From: Paraburkholderia ultramafica
GTDB taxonomy: Bacteria > Pseudomonadota > Gammaproteobacteria > Burkholderiales > Burkholderiaceae
NCBI RefSeq assembly: GCF_902859915.1
Contig: NZ_CADIKK010000024.1
Location: forward strand, 54,178-118,177
Direction: 5' to 3'
Length of the DNA: 64,000 bases
Shown here: piece by piece, positions 1 to 8,835 of the stretch
Layout: each line of letters starts with the position of its first letter
Numbering within the stretch: the first letter of the stretch is position 1
Program-made: the position numbers and the translations under genes
The notes under the pieces: model-generated
Seen by the model: the letters and a program-made list of their open reading frames with translations, nothing else
What the model was told of the DNA's origin: nothing
The model's database searches: none

Positions 1-1
1 C

Positions 2-304
2 GGCGGCTTCATCATCGTGCCGATGCTGCGCAAGCTCACCAATGTGTCGATGCATGGCATCGTCGCGACGTCGCTGATGGTCATCGCACTGGTCGGCAGC
101 GGCGGGGTCGTCTCGACGATCCTGCATGGCACCACGCTGCCGCTCGAACTGACGCTATGGTTCAGCCTGACGACAGCGGCGGGGATGGTAGTGGGCCGCC
201 TCGTGTCGCAGCGACTGTCCGCGCTGCATGTGCAGGTGGGGTTTGCGAGCGCGTTGATCTGCGTGGCGCTGGGGTTGCTGGTGAAGGCCGCGCTTGGCTG
301 GTGA
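2..304 (+). CDS. TauE/SafE (TSUP) family permease, C-terminal part
   Basis: The reading frame is open from the window edge, so only the last 100 or so residues are present. They contain the glycine-rich stretch GGFIIVPML that the family shows at the start of a repeat half, followed by three hydrophobic membrane segments. The family transports sulfite, organosulfonates or other small anions across the inner membrane; the substrate cannot be told from this fragment. The stop at 302-304 is followed by a convergent aldehyde dehydrogenase gene. No neighbour hints at the substrate. Confidence 0.75.
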   Translation, partial: GGFIIVPMLRKLTNVSMHGIVATSLMVIALVGSGGVVSTILHGTTLPLELTLWFSLTTAAGMVVGRLVSQRLSALHVQVGFASALICVALGLLVKAALGW

Positions 305-418
305 GGCGGGCGAGGGGTGAATGCGCGCGGGCATTCTCAAGTTAAAACTTTCGCACAGTTTTTCGAGGATCAACCCTGTGTCCACGGCGGCCCTCATGCC
401 ACCGCGGACCAGTGCGCG

Positions 419-1867
419 TTAAAAAAATCCCAGCGGCTGTTCGCTGTAGCTGACGAGCAGATTCTTGGTCTGTTGGTAGTGATCGAGCATCATCTTGTGC
501 GTCTCGCGGCCGATGCCCGATTGCTTGTAGCCACCGAACGCGGCATGCGCCGGATAGGCGTGATAGCAATTCGTCCACACCCGGCCCGCCTGAATCTGCC
601 GGCCGAAGCGATAGGCGCGTGTGCCGTCGCGCGTCCATACGCCTGCGCCCAGACCGTAGAGCGTATCGTCGGCGATTTCGAGCGCCTCTTGTTCGCTTTT
701 GAACGTTGTGACCGACACCACCGGTCCGAAGATTTCTTCCTGGAAGATACGCATCTTGTTGTGGCCGCGGAACACCGTTGGCTTCACGTAGTAGCCTTTG
801 CTCAACTCGCCACTCAGCTTGTTGCGTTCACCGCCGATCAAACACTCGGCGCCTTCCTGCTTGCCGAGATCGACATATGAAAGGATTTTCTCCAGTTGTT
901 CCTGCGAGGCCTGCGCACCAATCATCGTCTTTGGATCGAGCGGATGCCCCTGTGTAATCGCGGCCACGCGTTTTAACGCGCGCTCCATGAAGCGGTCGTA
1001 GATCTTTTCGTCGATCAGCACGCGTGACGGACACGTACACACTTCACCCTGGTTCAACGCAAACATCGCAAAGCCCTCGAGTGCCTTGTCCAGGTATCCG
1101 TCGTCGTGATCGACCACGTCGGCGAAGAAAATGTTCGGGCTCTTGCCGCCGAGTTCGAGCGTTACCGGGATGATGTTCTGGCTCGCGTACTGCATGATCA
1201 GACGGCCCGTTGAGGTCTCGCCGGTAAACGCGATCTTGGCGATGCGTTTGCTCGAAGCAAGCGGCTTACCGGCTTCGAGGCCAAACCCGTTGACGACATT
1301 CAGCACACCAGGCGGCAACAGGTCCTGGATCAGCTCGATCAGCACCAGGATCGACGCAGGCGTCTGTTCAGCGGGTTTCAGCACAATGCAGTTGCCAGCA
1401 GCCAGCGCAGGGGCAACCTTCCACACCGCCATCAAAATCGGGAAATTCCACGGAATGATCTGACCCACGACACCAAGCGGTTCGTGGAAGTGATAGGCGA
1501 CGGTATCCGCATCGATCTCGGAGATGCTGCCTTCCTGTGCGCGGATGCAGCCGGCGAAATAGCGGAAATGGTCGATCGCCAGCGGAATGTCTGCGGCGAG
1601 CGTTTCGCGAATCGGCTTGCCGTTGTCGATCGATTCAGCGAACGCGATGCGCGACAGGTTGTGCTCCATGCGGTCTGCAATGCGGTTCAGAATATTTGCG
1701 CGCACCCCCGGTGCGGTATCGGCCCAGGCTTTTTTCGCCCGGTGGGCGGCATCGAGAGCGAGTTCGATATCTTCTTCGCTCGAACGTGGAATCGATGCGG
1801 TCGAGCGGTGTCTGGGGAGGGACAGGTATTCAGCATTTTTTCTGCAATCTTCGACGTTCAAACCCAT
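419..1867 (-). pseudogene. exaC: NAD-dependent aldehyde dehydrogenase (ExaC/AldB type), N-terminus lost
   Basis: From about residue 25 onward this is a good class 3 bacterial aldehyde dehydrogenase: PWNFP, the LELGGKSPN active-site region with its glutamate, catalytic Cys in NQGEVCTCPS, and EEIFGPV near the C-terminus. ExaC-type enzymes are about 506 residues and oxidise acetaldehyde and other short aldehydes. Here only 482 are read, and the first 20-25 do not resemble the family. Reading one frame over gives a short stretch that could be family sequence, so both a truncation and a small frameshift are possible. The 5' end overlaps a truncated cyclase gene at 1830-1867, so the native promoter and start are gone. 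Probably inactive or unexpressed, although the catalytic core is intact. Confidence 0.75.
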
Positions 1868-2582
1868 TGCGTAATTGGCCTGCGATGAAAGCGCTGACGA
1901 TCACGGACAGGTACACGGTGACGAGATTGTGACGCCAGGCATCGAGGGTGAATTGATGCGCAACCAGTTTCGGATCGACTGCTGGAAGTGTGAAGCTCTT
2001 TGCCTCGACGGCGTGCATCATCCGGATAAAGCCCGCCGCGGACAGCAGTGGCAACAGGGCGACTAGCGCCAACAGGGCGGGCTTCACGCGGCGAGCCAAC
2101 GGATAGTGGCGCAATCGGAACCACAGTCCGAGACATCCGTGGATCCAGCCGGGCGCGAGCAGAGCAAGTTGCAAGCCCTGCGTGCCGCTCGTGAGCAGCA
2201 CGATCACGACACGTTCATAGTCAGGCTCGAAACCATAGAGTGAGGACGCGAGTCGCGTTGTAACCGCATGGCGTATGAGCAGCAGCGGCAGGCTAAGGCC
2301 TGCCCAGAGGCGGATCCATTCGGCGGGTGGCAGCGTCCAGTGACGGCGCCCGTATATCGTGTGCACAGCTAGCGCAAAATGCAGCGACGCCGCACCGTAC
2401 AGCGCAATCGTGCCAGGTGTGCTTCGCCAGAGTCGCAGCGCCAATGCGAGACCGTGTCCGGCAAGATCGAGTGACCAGATCCCGAGTGCATGATTGACCA
2501 GGTGGAGAAGGAGATAGATGAGCAACACCACACCCGATCCGAGTTGCAAACGGCGCAGAACGGATTGCATCTGAGTGTTCAA
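1830..2582 (-). pseudogene. Membrane anchor fragment of a 2Fe-2S/adenylate cyclase protein
   Basis: The 250 residues form about six hydrophobic segments with histidines placed as in the succinate-dehydrogenase-like anchor found at the N-terminus of some proteobacterial adenylate/guanylate cyclases (HLVNHALG, HFALAVH, IRHAVTTR, WIHGCLGL). In those proteins a ferredoxin domain and a class III cyclase domain follow; here the frame ends after ERRRLQKKC, exactly where the aldehyde dehydrogenase frame begins. I infer that the ferredoxin and cyclase domains were lost in the same event that removed the dehydrogenase N-terminus. The start at 2582 is plausible for the family. Confidence 0.6.
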
Positions 2583-2901
2583 TTCGCACTAGCGACGGAC
2601 GTGCCGTCCGCCACCTTGCCGACCGCATTCTGGTGAGCAAGGTGCTCCCGTTTCGTGCGGGGAAGGCGTGCCGTGTGGTTTGGAATAAAACACCGGCGTA
2701 ACCGGCCAGCCGGGTTGGCCGCCGATGACCGGTGCGGGGTGGAGTCGTTCTGATTCTCTGTGCACAGACGTACTGCTTCGGCGAATCGCTGTAATGCCGA
2801 TATCGAACCGCATACGCTCTGATACTCCTCGCGGCCTATTCTGCGAGCCAGTGTCGGGACAGCCTCGCCTCGTTGTTCAGTTGGCTCAAGGCATTCAAGG
2901 G
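2583..2901. other. Intergenic region, no gene seen
   Basis: This stretch lies between the cyclase fragment start and the end of benD. A small inverted repeat (CGGCCA, 7-nt loop, TGGCCG) near 2704-2722 could act in benD mRNA 3'-end formation but has no T-run on either strand. It must hold any promoter of the cyclase fragment; none stands out. Confidence 0.4.
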
Positions 2902-3678
2902 TCAGCCCGTGTCACCGCCGGCGACCGGCAACACTGTGCCGGTGATATAGCCCGCCTCGTCCGAAGCGAGGAACAGAATCGGCGCGACCTGTTCGTCGAG
3001 GCTGCCGTAGCGTTTGAAGAAGGTCGATTCGGTGACCTGCTGGACCGCTTCGCCCATCCAGACTTTTTCCTGCTCGCTATCGCCAGCCGTGTTGCGCGGG
3101 ACGCGTCGCGCAGGCGCGTCGGTCCCGCCCGGCGCGGTGGCAACCACGCGGATGTTGTGCTCGGCGTATTCCATCGCCAGTGACTGCGTAATCGCGTTGA
3201 CACCGCCCTTGGCCGCCGAATACGGTACGCGGCGGATACCGCGCGTGGCATTCGACGAGACGTTGACGATGGTTCCGCCGCCTCGCTTGAGCAGGTGCGG
3301 CAGCACCGCGTGACAGGCGTACAGCGTCGGCATCAGTGAGCGGCGAATTTCCGCATCAATCTGTGCAGGCTCGAACTCGGCGAACGGGCGCATGCGAATC
3401 GCGCCACCGACACCGTTGACCAGAATGTCGATGCCGCCAAACTTGCGCACCGCAAAGGCCATCGCCGATGCCGCGCCTTCGTACGTCTCGAGGTCGGCGA
3501 CGAACCCTGCCGTGTCCGCGCCGTTCGCCTCGGCGGCAACTTCGGAAACGAAGTCGGCGCGGTCGACGAACAGCACCTTGGCACCCTCGGCGGCCGCACG
3601 CAGCGCCACGCTGCGACCAATGCCCTGTGCAGCACCGGTGACAATCATGACCTTGCCAGCAAATCGTTGCGTGTTCAT
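2902..3678 (-). CDS. benD: BenD, cis-benzoate diol (1,6-dihydroxycyclohexa-2,4-diene-1-carboxylate) dehydrogenase
   Basis: Short-chain dehydrogenase of 258 residues, the usual BenD/XylL length. It has the NAD-binding GAAQGIGR near residue 16, NVSSNATRG with the catalytic serine, and YSAAKGG with the catalytic Tyr/Lys pair. It oxidises and decarboxylates the benzoate cis-diol to catechol, passing electrons to NAD. The start overlaps the benC stop by four bases, so it is the last gene of the catA-benABCD transcript and probably translationally coupled. Assignment rests on the family and on this context. Confidence 0.93.
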   Translation of the reverse strand: MNTQRFAGKVMIVTGAAQGIGRSVALRAAAEGAKVLFVDRADFVSEVAAEANGADTAGFVADLETYEGAASAMAFAVRKFGGIDILVNGVGGAIRMRPFAEFEPAQIDAEIRRSLMPTLYACHAVLPHLLKRGGGTIVNVSSNATRGIRRVPYSAAKGGVNAITQSLAMEYAEHNIRVVATAPGGTDAPARRVPRNTAGDSEQEKVWMGEAVQQVTESTFFKRYGSLDEQVAPILFLASDEAGYITGTVLPVAGGDTG

Positions 3679-4697
3679 GTGGTCCTCGGTGCGGCGTTGG
3701 GAGTGAATTTCTCGTAGTGGAAGCTGTTCGGCTTCACGCCGTTGTCGTCGAAATGCCTACGCACCGCATCGACCATCGGCGGCGGCCCGCACAGGTAAAC
3801 GTCGACGTCGCCATCATTCAAGGATTCGGCCGGCATGTGCTGCGTCACCCAACCCTTGCGGGGGTGGTTTGAATCCGCATCGGCCACGACCGTGGTGTAG
3901 CTGAAATTCGGCAACTTCGCCACGTAGGCTTCGATTGCATCGACCTGCACCAGGTCGAGATCTCGCGTCACGCCATAAATCAGGTGGACCTTCTGCTGAG
4001 AATCGGCGCGCGCCAGAACTTCGAGCATCGACAGGAATGGCGCCAGGCCTGTGCCACCAGCGAGGAAGAGCAGGGGCCGCTCCACCGCGCGCAGATAGAA
4101 ACTGCCGAGCGGCCCAGTCAGTTCCACCTTGTTGCCTGGCAGGGCGGATTCGAGCCAGGTGCTCATCACTCCGCCGGTGATTCTCTTGATCAGAAAACTG
4201 ACTGTCGATTCACCCGGCGCCGATGAGAACGAATACGAACGATGCTGACCGCTGCCGGGAACGTCGATGTTCACATACTGACCCGGCAGAAATACCGGCG
4301 CGGTCGCATCCACATTCAATTCGAGCACGACGGCCGCATCGTTGTGCTGTTCGACTTTCGATACGGTCGCGGCGAACTTGCTTTGCTCAGTCTTGCACGC
4401 AGTGGAAGACGCCGGCACGGCAATCACACAGTCGCTTTCCGGTACCATCTGGCAGGTGAGTACCAGACCACTGTCCTTCTCATCCTCGCTCAGCGCATCT
4501 TCGATGTAATCATCGCCCAGGTCGTAACTTCCGCTCTCGGCGCGGCACTTGCAGGTACCGCACACGCCGTCGGAGCAATCCATCGGCAGGTTGATCTTTG
4601 CGCGAAAGGCGGCATCAAGCACCTTCTCGCCCGCCTTGCATGTGACGAAGCGGGTCACGCCGTCTTCGAAATTCAGTGCAATGTTGTAGCTGGACAT
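3675..4697 (-). CDS. benC: BenC, benzoate 1,2-dioxygenase NADH:ferredoxin reductase
   Basis: 340 residues with two parts. Residues 1-100 form a plant-type [2Fe-2S] ferredoxin with the ligands in CSDGVCGTCKC and LTCQM. The rest is a ferredoxin-NADP reductase module with flavin-binding RSYSFSS, nucleotide-binding GGTGLAPFLS, and the terminal CGPPPMVDAVR. It carries electrons from NADH through FAD and the iron-sulfur cluster to the Rieske centre of BenAB. A 39-base gap separates it from benB, and it overlaps benD by four bases. Confidence 0.95.
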   Translation of the reverse strand: MSSYNIALNFEDGVTRFVTCKAGEKVLDAAFRAKINLPMDCSDGVCGTCKCRAESGSYDLGDDYIEDALSEDEKDSGLVLTCQMVPESDCVIAVPASSTACKTEQSKFAATVSKVEQHNDAAVVLELNVDATAPVFLPGQYVNIDVPGSGQHRSYSFSSAPGESTVSFLIKRITGGVMSTWLESALPGNKVELTGPLGSFYLRAVERPLLFLAGGTGLAPFLSMLEVLARADSQQKVHLIYGVTRDLDLVQVDAIEAYVAKLPNFSYTTVVADADSNHPRKGWVTQHMPAESLNDGDVDVYLCGPPPMVDAVRRHFDDNGVKPNSFHYEKFTPNAAPRTT

Positions 4698-4736
4698 CTT
4701 GCCTCCTGTACTTCCAGTTTCCTCCGATGCTCGACA

Positions 4737-5225
4737 TCAAACGTGATAGACGTCGAGCACCTGGCGGATGTAGTCGTCCTTCAGCACAATTCGCTTATAG
4801 GAAATCAACAGTTCATCGTCGACCTTTCTCAGCGTCACGAACATCGTGCCGAAAAACTGGTCGGTGTCTTTGTAGCGGTGGCTGAACGTGTTGAAGTTGT
4901 AGCGCACGTCCACTTCGTTGTCGCGCTCGGCCAGCACTTCCACATTGGTGACGTTGTGACTGGTACGCGGTTCCGGCATCGAAGCGCCACTGCGTTCGGT
5001 CTTGATGCGGAACACCCGGTCTTCCAGGCCGCCGCGGTCCGGGTAGTACATCAACGAGATCTGACTCTCGTGGTCATCGGTGAGCTGGTCGTCGTCATCC
5101 CACGCCGGCATCCAGTAGGTGACGTCCTCGGCATAGCAGGCAAGCCAGTCGTCCCATTGACGGTCATCGAGCAGACGCGCTTCGCGGTACAGCACCGCAC
5201 AGATTTTCTGGTAATCGAAGCTCAT
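4737..5225 (-). CDS. benB: BenB, benzoate 1,2-dioxygenase small (beta) subunit
   Basis: 162 residues, typical of ring-hydroxylating dioxygenase beta subunits (cystatin/NTF2-like fold), with the family-like RLLDDRQWDDWLACYAED near the N-terminus. The subunit has a structural role in the alpha3beta3 dioxygenase. I place the start at 5225, where the ATG overlaps the benA stop in ATGA; the longer open frame upstream is only the shadow of benA. Coupled translation would keep alpha and beta subunits in balance. Confidence 0.94.
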   Translation of the reverse strand: MSFDYQKICAVLYREARLLDDRQWDDWLACYAEDVTYWMPAWDDDDQLTDDHESQISLMYYPDRGGLEDRVFRIKTERSGASMPEPRTSHNVTNVEVLAERDNEVDVRYNFNTFSHRYKDTDQFFGTMFVTLRKVDDELLISYKRIVLKDDYIRQVLDVYHV

Positions 5226-6580
5226 GCCAGCGCCTCCTCTTGTTCCTTTTTGAGTGCGTCGCGCATCACGTGCACCCAGTATTCGTGCTGGCACACAAAC
5301 AGGCCCTCGTCTTCGCTGCGCTCGCCTGAGATGAGCGGTTTGAGTCCCATACTCTTCGCATTCGCGTCGGGACCGTCGACCCACAACGGCGCCCCGCGCG
5401 AAAGGTCGTTCCACAGCGCGGTAGTGCCGGCATAGCCAGCCTGGCAAGCGCGGAACTCTTCGAGGTCATCCGCGGTGCCCATGCCCGAGACGTTGAAGAA
5501 ATCCTCGTATTGGCGGATGCGATTCGCGCGGTCGGCTGCGCTTTCACCCTTCGGCGCAAAGCAGAAGATGCTGACTTCGGTCTTGTCTACGCCGAGTGGG
5601 CGTACCACGCGAATCTGGGTGCTGAACTGGTCCATCAGGAACACGTTCGGATAGAGGCACAGGTTTCGAGTCTGATTGACGATAAAGTCCGCCTTTGCTT
5701 CGCCAACCCGGTCCTTGATTTCGTCGCGGTACTGATAGACCGGCCGCACTTCCGGGTTCATCGTCTTGGTCCAGAGCAGGATGTGGCCATGGTCGAACCC
5801 GTACACGCCGGCTACCGACCTGCTCCAGCTATTCGCATCCACCGCCTTGGTGCCATCGACCTTGCGACGGTCCATCGTCGCGCCATAGTTCCAGTGCACG
5901 GTGCTGACGTGGTAGCCGTCGCAGCCGTTCTCCATCTGCATCTTCCAGTTGCCGTCGTAGATATACGAGGAGTTGCCGCGCAACACTTCCAGCCCGTTGG
6001 CGGCCTGATCGACGATCTGGTCGATGATGACCTTGGTCTCGCCAAGGTAGTCCTCCAGCGGCAGCACGTCCGCGTTGAGGCTGCCGAACAGGAAGCCGCG
6101 ATAGCTCTGGAAGCGAGCGACTTTCTTCAGGTCGTGCGAGCCGTTGGTATTGAATTGCACCGGGTATTCGGTCGTCTTCACGTCCTTCACTTTCAGCAGC
6201 TTGCCGGTGTTGGCGAAGCTCCAGCCATGGAACGGGCAGGTGAAGGTGCCCTTGTTGCCATGCTTCTTCCGGCACAGCATCGCGCCTTTGTGCGCACAGG
6301 CGTTAATGACCGCGTGCAGTTCGCCGCTCTTGTCGCGAGTCACCACCACGGGCTGGCGGCCAATCCAGGTGGTGTAGTAGTCGTTGTTGTCGGGAATCTG
6401 GCTTTCATGCGCGAGATAGACCCAATTGCTCTCGAAGATGTGCTTCATCTCGAGCTCGAACAAATCGGCGTTCGTGAAGATGTCGCGGCGGCAACGGAAT
6501 ACACCGTTCTGCTTGTCATCCTGAACGGCGGTGTGCAGCAGTTCATCCAGCTGCCTGGCTTTGTCGATAATGGCGGACAT
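5222..6580 (-). CDS. benA: BenA, benzoate 1,2-dioxygenase large (alpha) subunit
   Basis: 452 residues, normal for the family. The Rieske [2Fe-2S] ligands are in CAHKGA and CPFHGW (residues about 92-117). The mononuclear iron site follows in the catalytic domain as DGYHVSTVHWN with its two histidines. With BenB and BenC it adds O2 to benzoate to give the cis-diol. It is separated from catA by about 110 bases without an obvious terminator, so both are probably cotranscribed from the promoter region upstream of catA. Confidence 0.96.
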   Translation of the reverse strand: MSAIIDKARQLDELLHTAVQDDKQNGVFRCRRDIFTNADLFELEMKHIFESNWVYLAHESQIPDNNDYYTTWIGRQPVVVTRDKSGELHAVINACAHKGAMLCRKKHGNKGTFTCPFHGWSFANTGKLLKVKDVKTTEYPVQFNTNGSHDLKKVARFQSYRGFLFGSLNADVLPLEDYLGETKVIIDQIVDQAANGLEVLRGNSSYIYDGNWKMQMENGCDGYHVSTVHWNYGATMDRRKVDGTKAVDANSWSRSVAGVYGFDHGHILLWTKTMNPEVRPVYQYRDEIKDRVGEAKADFIVNQTRNLCLYPNVFLMDQFSTQIRVVRPLGVDKTEVSIFCFAPKGESAADRANRIRQYEDFFNVSGMGTADDLEEFRACQAGYAGTTALWNDLSRGAPLWVDGPDANAKSMGLKPLISGERSEDEGLFVCQHEYWVHVMRDALKKEQEEALA

Positions 6581-6693
6581 GTGTGCTCTCCCAACGCGTG
6601 CTCCAGGCTATGGAGCACGCGCTTCGGTGTCGAAAAATTCTTGCGGAGAATAGAGCGGCAGCGGTGGTACGACGTAGCAGCCGCGTGGAGCGG

Positions 6694-7629
6694 TTAGGCG
6701 GTGGCAGCCGCACGCAGGCGATGGACAAGCTGGTTATCCTTGCCCTGAACCAGCGGAGTCAACTCGATGTTGAACTCGATTTCCTTGTACGCGTCGGCCT
6801 TCATCCCCAACGCCGTGCCGCCGGTCTTGTCGACCACATGCGGAATCAGATCCTCGCGGGTCGCGTAGGCAAAGTCGTCCCAAATCAACGGGTCGCCCTC
6901 GATGTTGATTTGCGTCGTCAGCTTGCGGTACTTGTCGGTGGTGACGAAGAAGTGCACATGGGCCGGACGGTTGCCATGGCGAGCGAGCACGTCCAACAAC
7001 TGCTGGGTTGCGCCTTGCGGAGGGCAACCGTAGCCGACCGGCATGAGCGTACGGAATTCGTACTTGCCGTCGGCATCAGTGCTGACCGCGCCGCGCAGGT
7101 TGAATTCGCTCTGCGCGCCCGTCGGGTCGAAGTGCGAATAGAAGCCTTTTGAGTTGGCGTGCCAGCACTCGACCACCGCACCCGCAACGGGCTTGCCGTC
7201 GGGACCGGTTACGGTGCCACGGATGACGAGCGGGCCCGCATCCGCGTCGGGATTGATGTCAATCTTCGACACGCCATCGCGCACCGGCGCACCGGCGACA
7301 TACAGTGGACCCTCGATGGTGCGCGGCGTGCCGCCGGTGATTGCGGCCGCCTTATCCGCGGCATCCATGCGAATGTCGAGATATTTCTCGAGACCGAGAC
7401 CAGCGGCAAGCAGTGCCGCTTCGCCGTCCTGGCCGAGCTTGTTGAAATAGTGGACCCCGGCCCAGATTTCATCGGGCGTCATGTCGAGGTCGTCGATGGC
7501 CTTGAACAGGTCGCCCAGCAGGCGATTGACAATCTGCCTGGCGCGAGGATTGCCGTCCTGGCTTGCGAGGTTGGCAGCGGCCTTCAGCAGGTCCTGAACT
7601 TCCTTCGTATCAAACACTTTAACGCTCAT
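6694..7629 (-). CDS. catA: CatA, catechol 1,2-dioxygenase (intradiol)
   Basis: 311 residues with the intradiol dioxygenase pattern: an N-terminal helical dimer domain, then GPLYVAGAP with the first ferric-iron tyrosine, a second tyrosine in VGYGCPPQG, and the two histidines in RPAHVHFFV. It cleaves catechol to cis,cis-muconate. It is the first gene of the leftward unit and puts ring cleavage upstream of the genes that make its substrate. The promoter lies in the 177-base gap shared with the divergent regulator. Confidence 0.96.
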   Translation of the reverse strand: MSVKVFDTKEVQDLLKAAANLASQDGNPRARQIVNRLLGDLFKAIDDLDMTPDEIWAGVHYFNKLGQDGEAALLAAGLGLEKYLDIRMDAADKAAAITGGTPRTIEGPLYVAGAPVRDGVSKIDINPDADAGPLVIRGTVTGPDGKPVAGAVVECWHANSKGFYSHFDPTGAQSEFNLRGAVSTDADGKYEFRTLMPVGYGCPPQGATQQLLDVLARHGNRPAHVHFFVTTDKYRKLTTQINIEGDPLIWDDFAYATREDLIPHVVDKTGGTALGMKADAYKEIEFNIELTPLVQGKDNQLVHRLRAAATA

Positions 7630-7806
7630 GTCTGCTCCTGAATCTCTCTATTTTAGGTTCGGGTTAACCCTCGATTCGGCACTGACCGGTATATGTTCGG
7701 AAGGTATAATCGGGTGCTGAAACAGAGTGTGAATGCAGGATAATGGACACAAGAAAGCGCCGTCCAACACTGATTTAGTATCGGGCTATATCCAGGAGGT
7801 ATTGAC
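7630..7806. promoter_or_regulatory. Divergent catA / catR promoter region with candidate LysR sites
   Basis: The gap between the divergent starts of catA and the LysR gene contains two direct copies of GGTATA about 15 bases apart (7688-7708) and other GTAT/ATAT half-sites near 7778-7792. LysR activators of ben and cat genes bind ATAC-N7-GTAT-like sequences, so these are candidate binding sites, but none here is a perfect copy. The LysR start has a good ribosome site (CAGGAGG) about 8 bases upstream. Confidence 0.5.
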
Positions 7807-8730
7807 ATGGAACTGCGGCATCTTCGTTATTTCGTCGCGGTTGCCGAGGAACGCAATTTCACGCGCGCAGCGCAACGGCTGAACATTGCCCAACCGCCTC
7901 TGAGTCGTCAGATACAACAACTCGAAGAGACTCTGGGCGTGCAGCTACTGGAGCGCAACTCACGCCCGCTGAAGCTGACGGAGACAGGTAAGTTCTTTTA
8001 TTCCCATGCCGCGCAGTTGCTGTCTCAGACAGCAGAGCTCGAATCAATGACGAAGCGCGTGGGCAACATCGAGCGCAGTCTCTCGGTCGGTTTCGTCGGT
8101 TCAACGCTGTATGGGATGCTGCCGAAAATCATCCGGCGCTTTCGCGACGAGAACGCGACAGTGGAACTCAGCCTTCACGAGATGTCGACGATGGACCAGA
8201 TCAGAGCGCTGAAGGACGGCCACATTGATATCGGATTTGGCCGTATCCGGCTTGAAGACGCGAACATCCGCCGGGTGATACTTCGCGAAGAGAAGTTGAT
8301 TGTTGCCTTCCCGGAGGGGCATCCGCTTTCGGTTGCCAAGCCCGTCGTCGCGCTTCGCGACCTGGTCAACGAGACGCTGATTATTTTCCCGAAGGCGCCG
8401 CGACCCAGTTATGCCGACCAGGTCCTTGCGGCATTTCAGGACCGTGCTCTCAAGCCTCGCCGGATCTATGAAGTACGGGAGTTGCAAATCGCGCTAGGCC
8501 TCGTGGCAGCGGGCGAAGGCATTTCTATCGTTCCGAGCAGCGTGTACGGCCTGAAGCGAGACGATGTGAGCTACAGGGCACTGGACGACCCGACTCTGGT
8601 TTCCCCCATCATCATGAGCATGCGCGCGCTCGACGAGTCGCGGGACATTCGGGAAATGCTTGAACTCATCTATCGGCTGTACCAGGAAGAGAAAATACCC
8701 TACGCACCTCATACCGATCCGGCGCGGTGA
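7807..8730 (+). CDS. catR: LysR-type activator of catechol/benzoate genes (CatR/BenM-like)
   Basis: 307 residues, with the winged helix-turn-helix at 1-60 (MELRHLRYFVAVAEERNFTR, then AAQRLNIAQPPLSRQIQQLE) and a type 2 periplasmic-binding-like effector domain. The CatR/CatM/BenM group responds to cis,cis-muconate, and BenM also to benzoate. It sits between and divergent from catA, and directly upstream of catB, which is the usual position for this regulator. Which of the effectors it senses cannot be settled from sequence. Confidence 0.88.
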   Translation: MELRHLRYFVAVAEERNFTRAAQRLNIAQPPLSRQIQQLEETLGVQLLERNSRPLKLTETGKFFYSHAAQLLSQTAELESMTKRVGNIERSLSVGFVGSTLYGMLPKIIRRFRDENATVELSLHEMSTMDQIRALKDGHIDIGFGRIRLEDANIRRVILREEKLIVAFPEGHPLSVAKPVVALRDLVNETLIIFPKAPRPSYADQVLAAFQDRALKPRRIYEVRELQIALGLVAAGEGISIVPSSVYGLKRDDVSYRALDDPTLVSPIIMSMRALDESRDIREMLELIYRLYQEEKIPYAPHTDPAR

Positions 8731-8738
8731 TGCCTGCT

Positions 8739-8753
8739 ATACCTTCGTGGTAT
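8739..8753 (+). promoter_or_regulatory. ATAC-N7-GTAT LysR operator upstream of catB
   Basis: The site reads ATAC, seven bases (CTTCGTG), GTAT. This is an exact match to the consensus established for BenM/CatM-type regulators. It starts 8 bases after the catR stop and about 83 bases before the catB start, a reasonable activator position. It is the best-supported operator of the cat region in this window. Confidence 0.65.
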
Positions 8754-8835
8754 CGCACTAGACGTTAATGGTGTTGGACAGGCGATTGTTGGGCACGCAA
8801 TACTGCGTCAACCCATCAACTCCGCCACTCAAGGT

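Noticed and set aside
4242..5435. Long plus-strand open frame of 397 codons opposite benC and benB
   Set aside because: It is the antisense shadow of well-supported ben genes and contains no domain; high GC keeps such frames open.
5510..6697. 395-codon plus-strand open frame opposite benA
   Set aside because: Same reason: antisense of a confident gene, no motif and no ribosome site.
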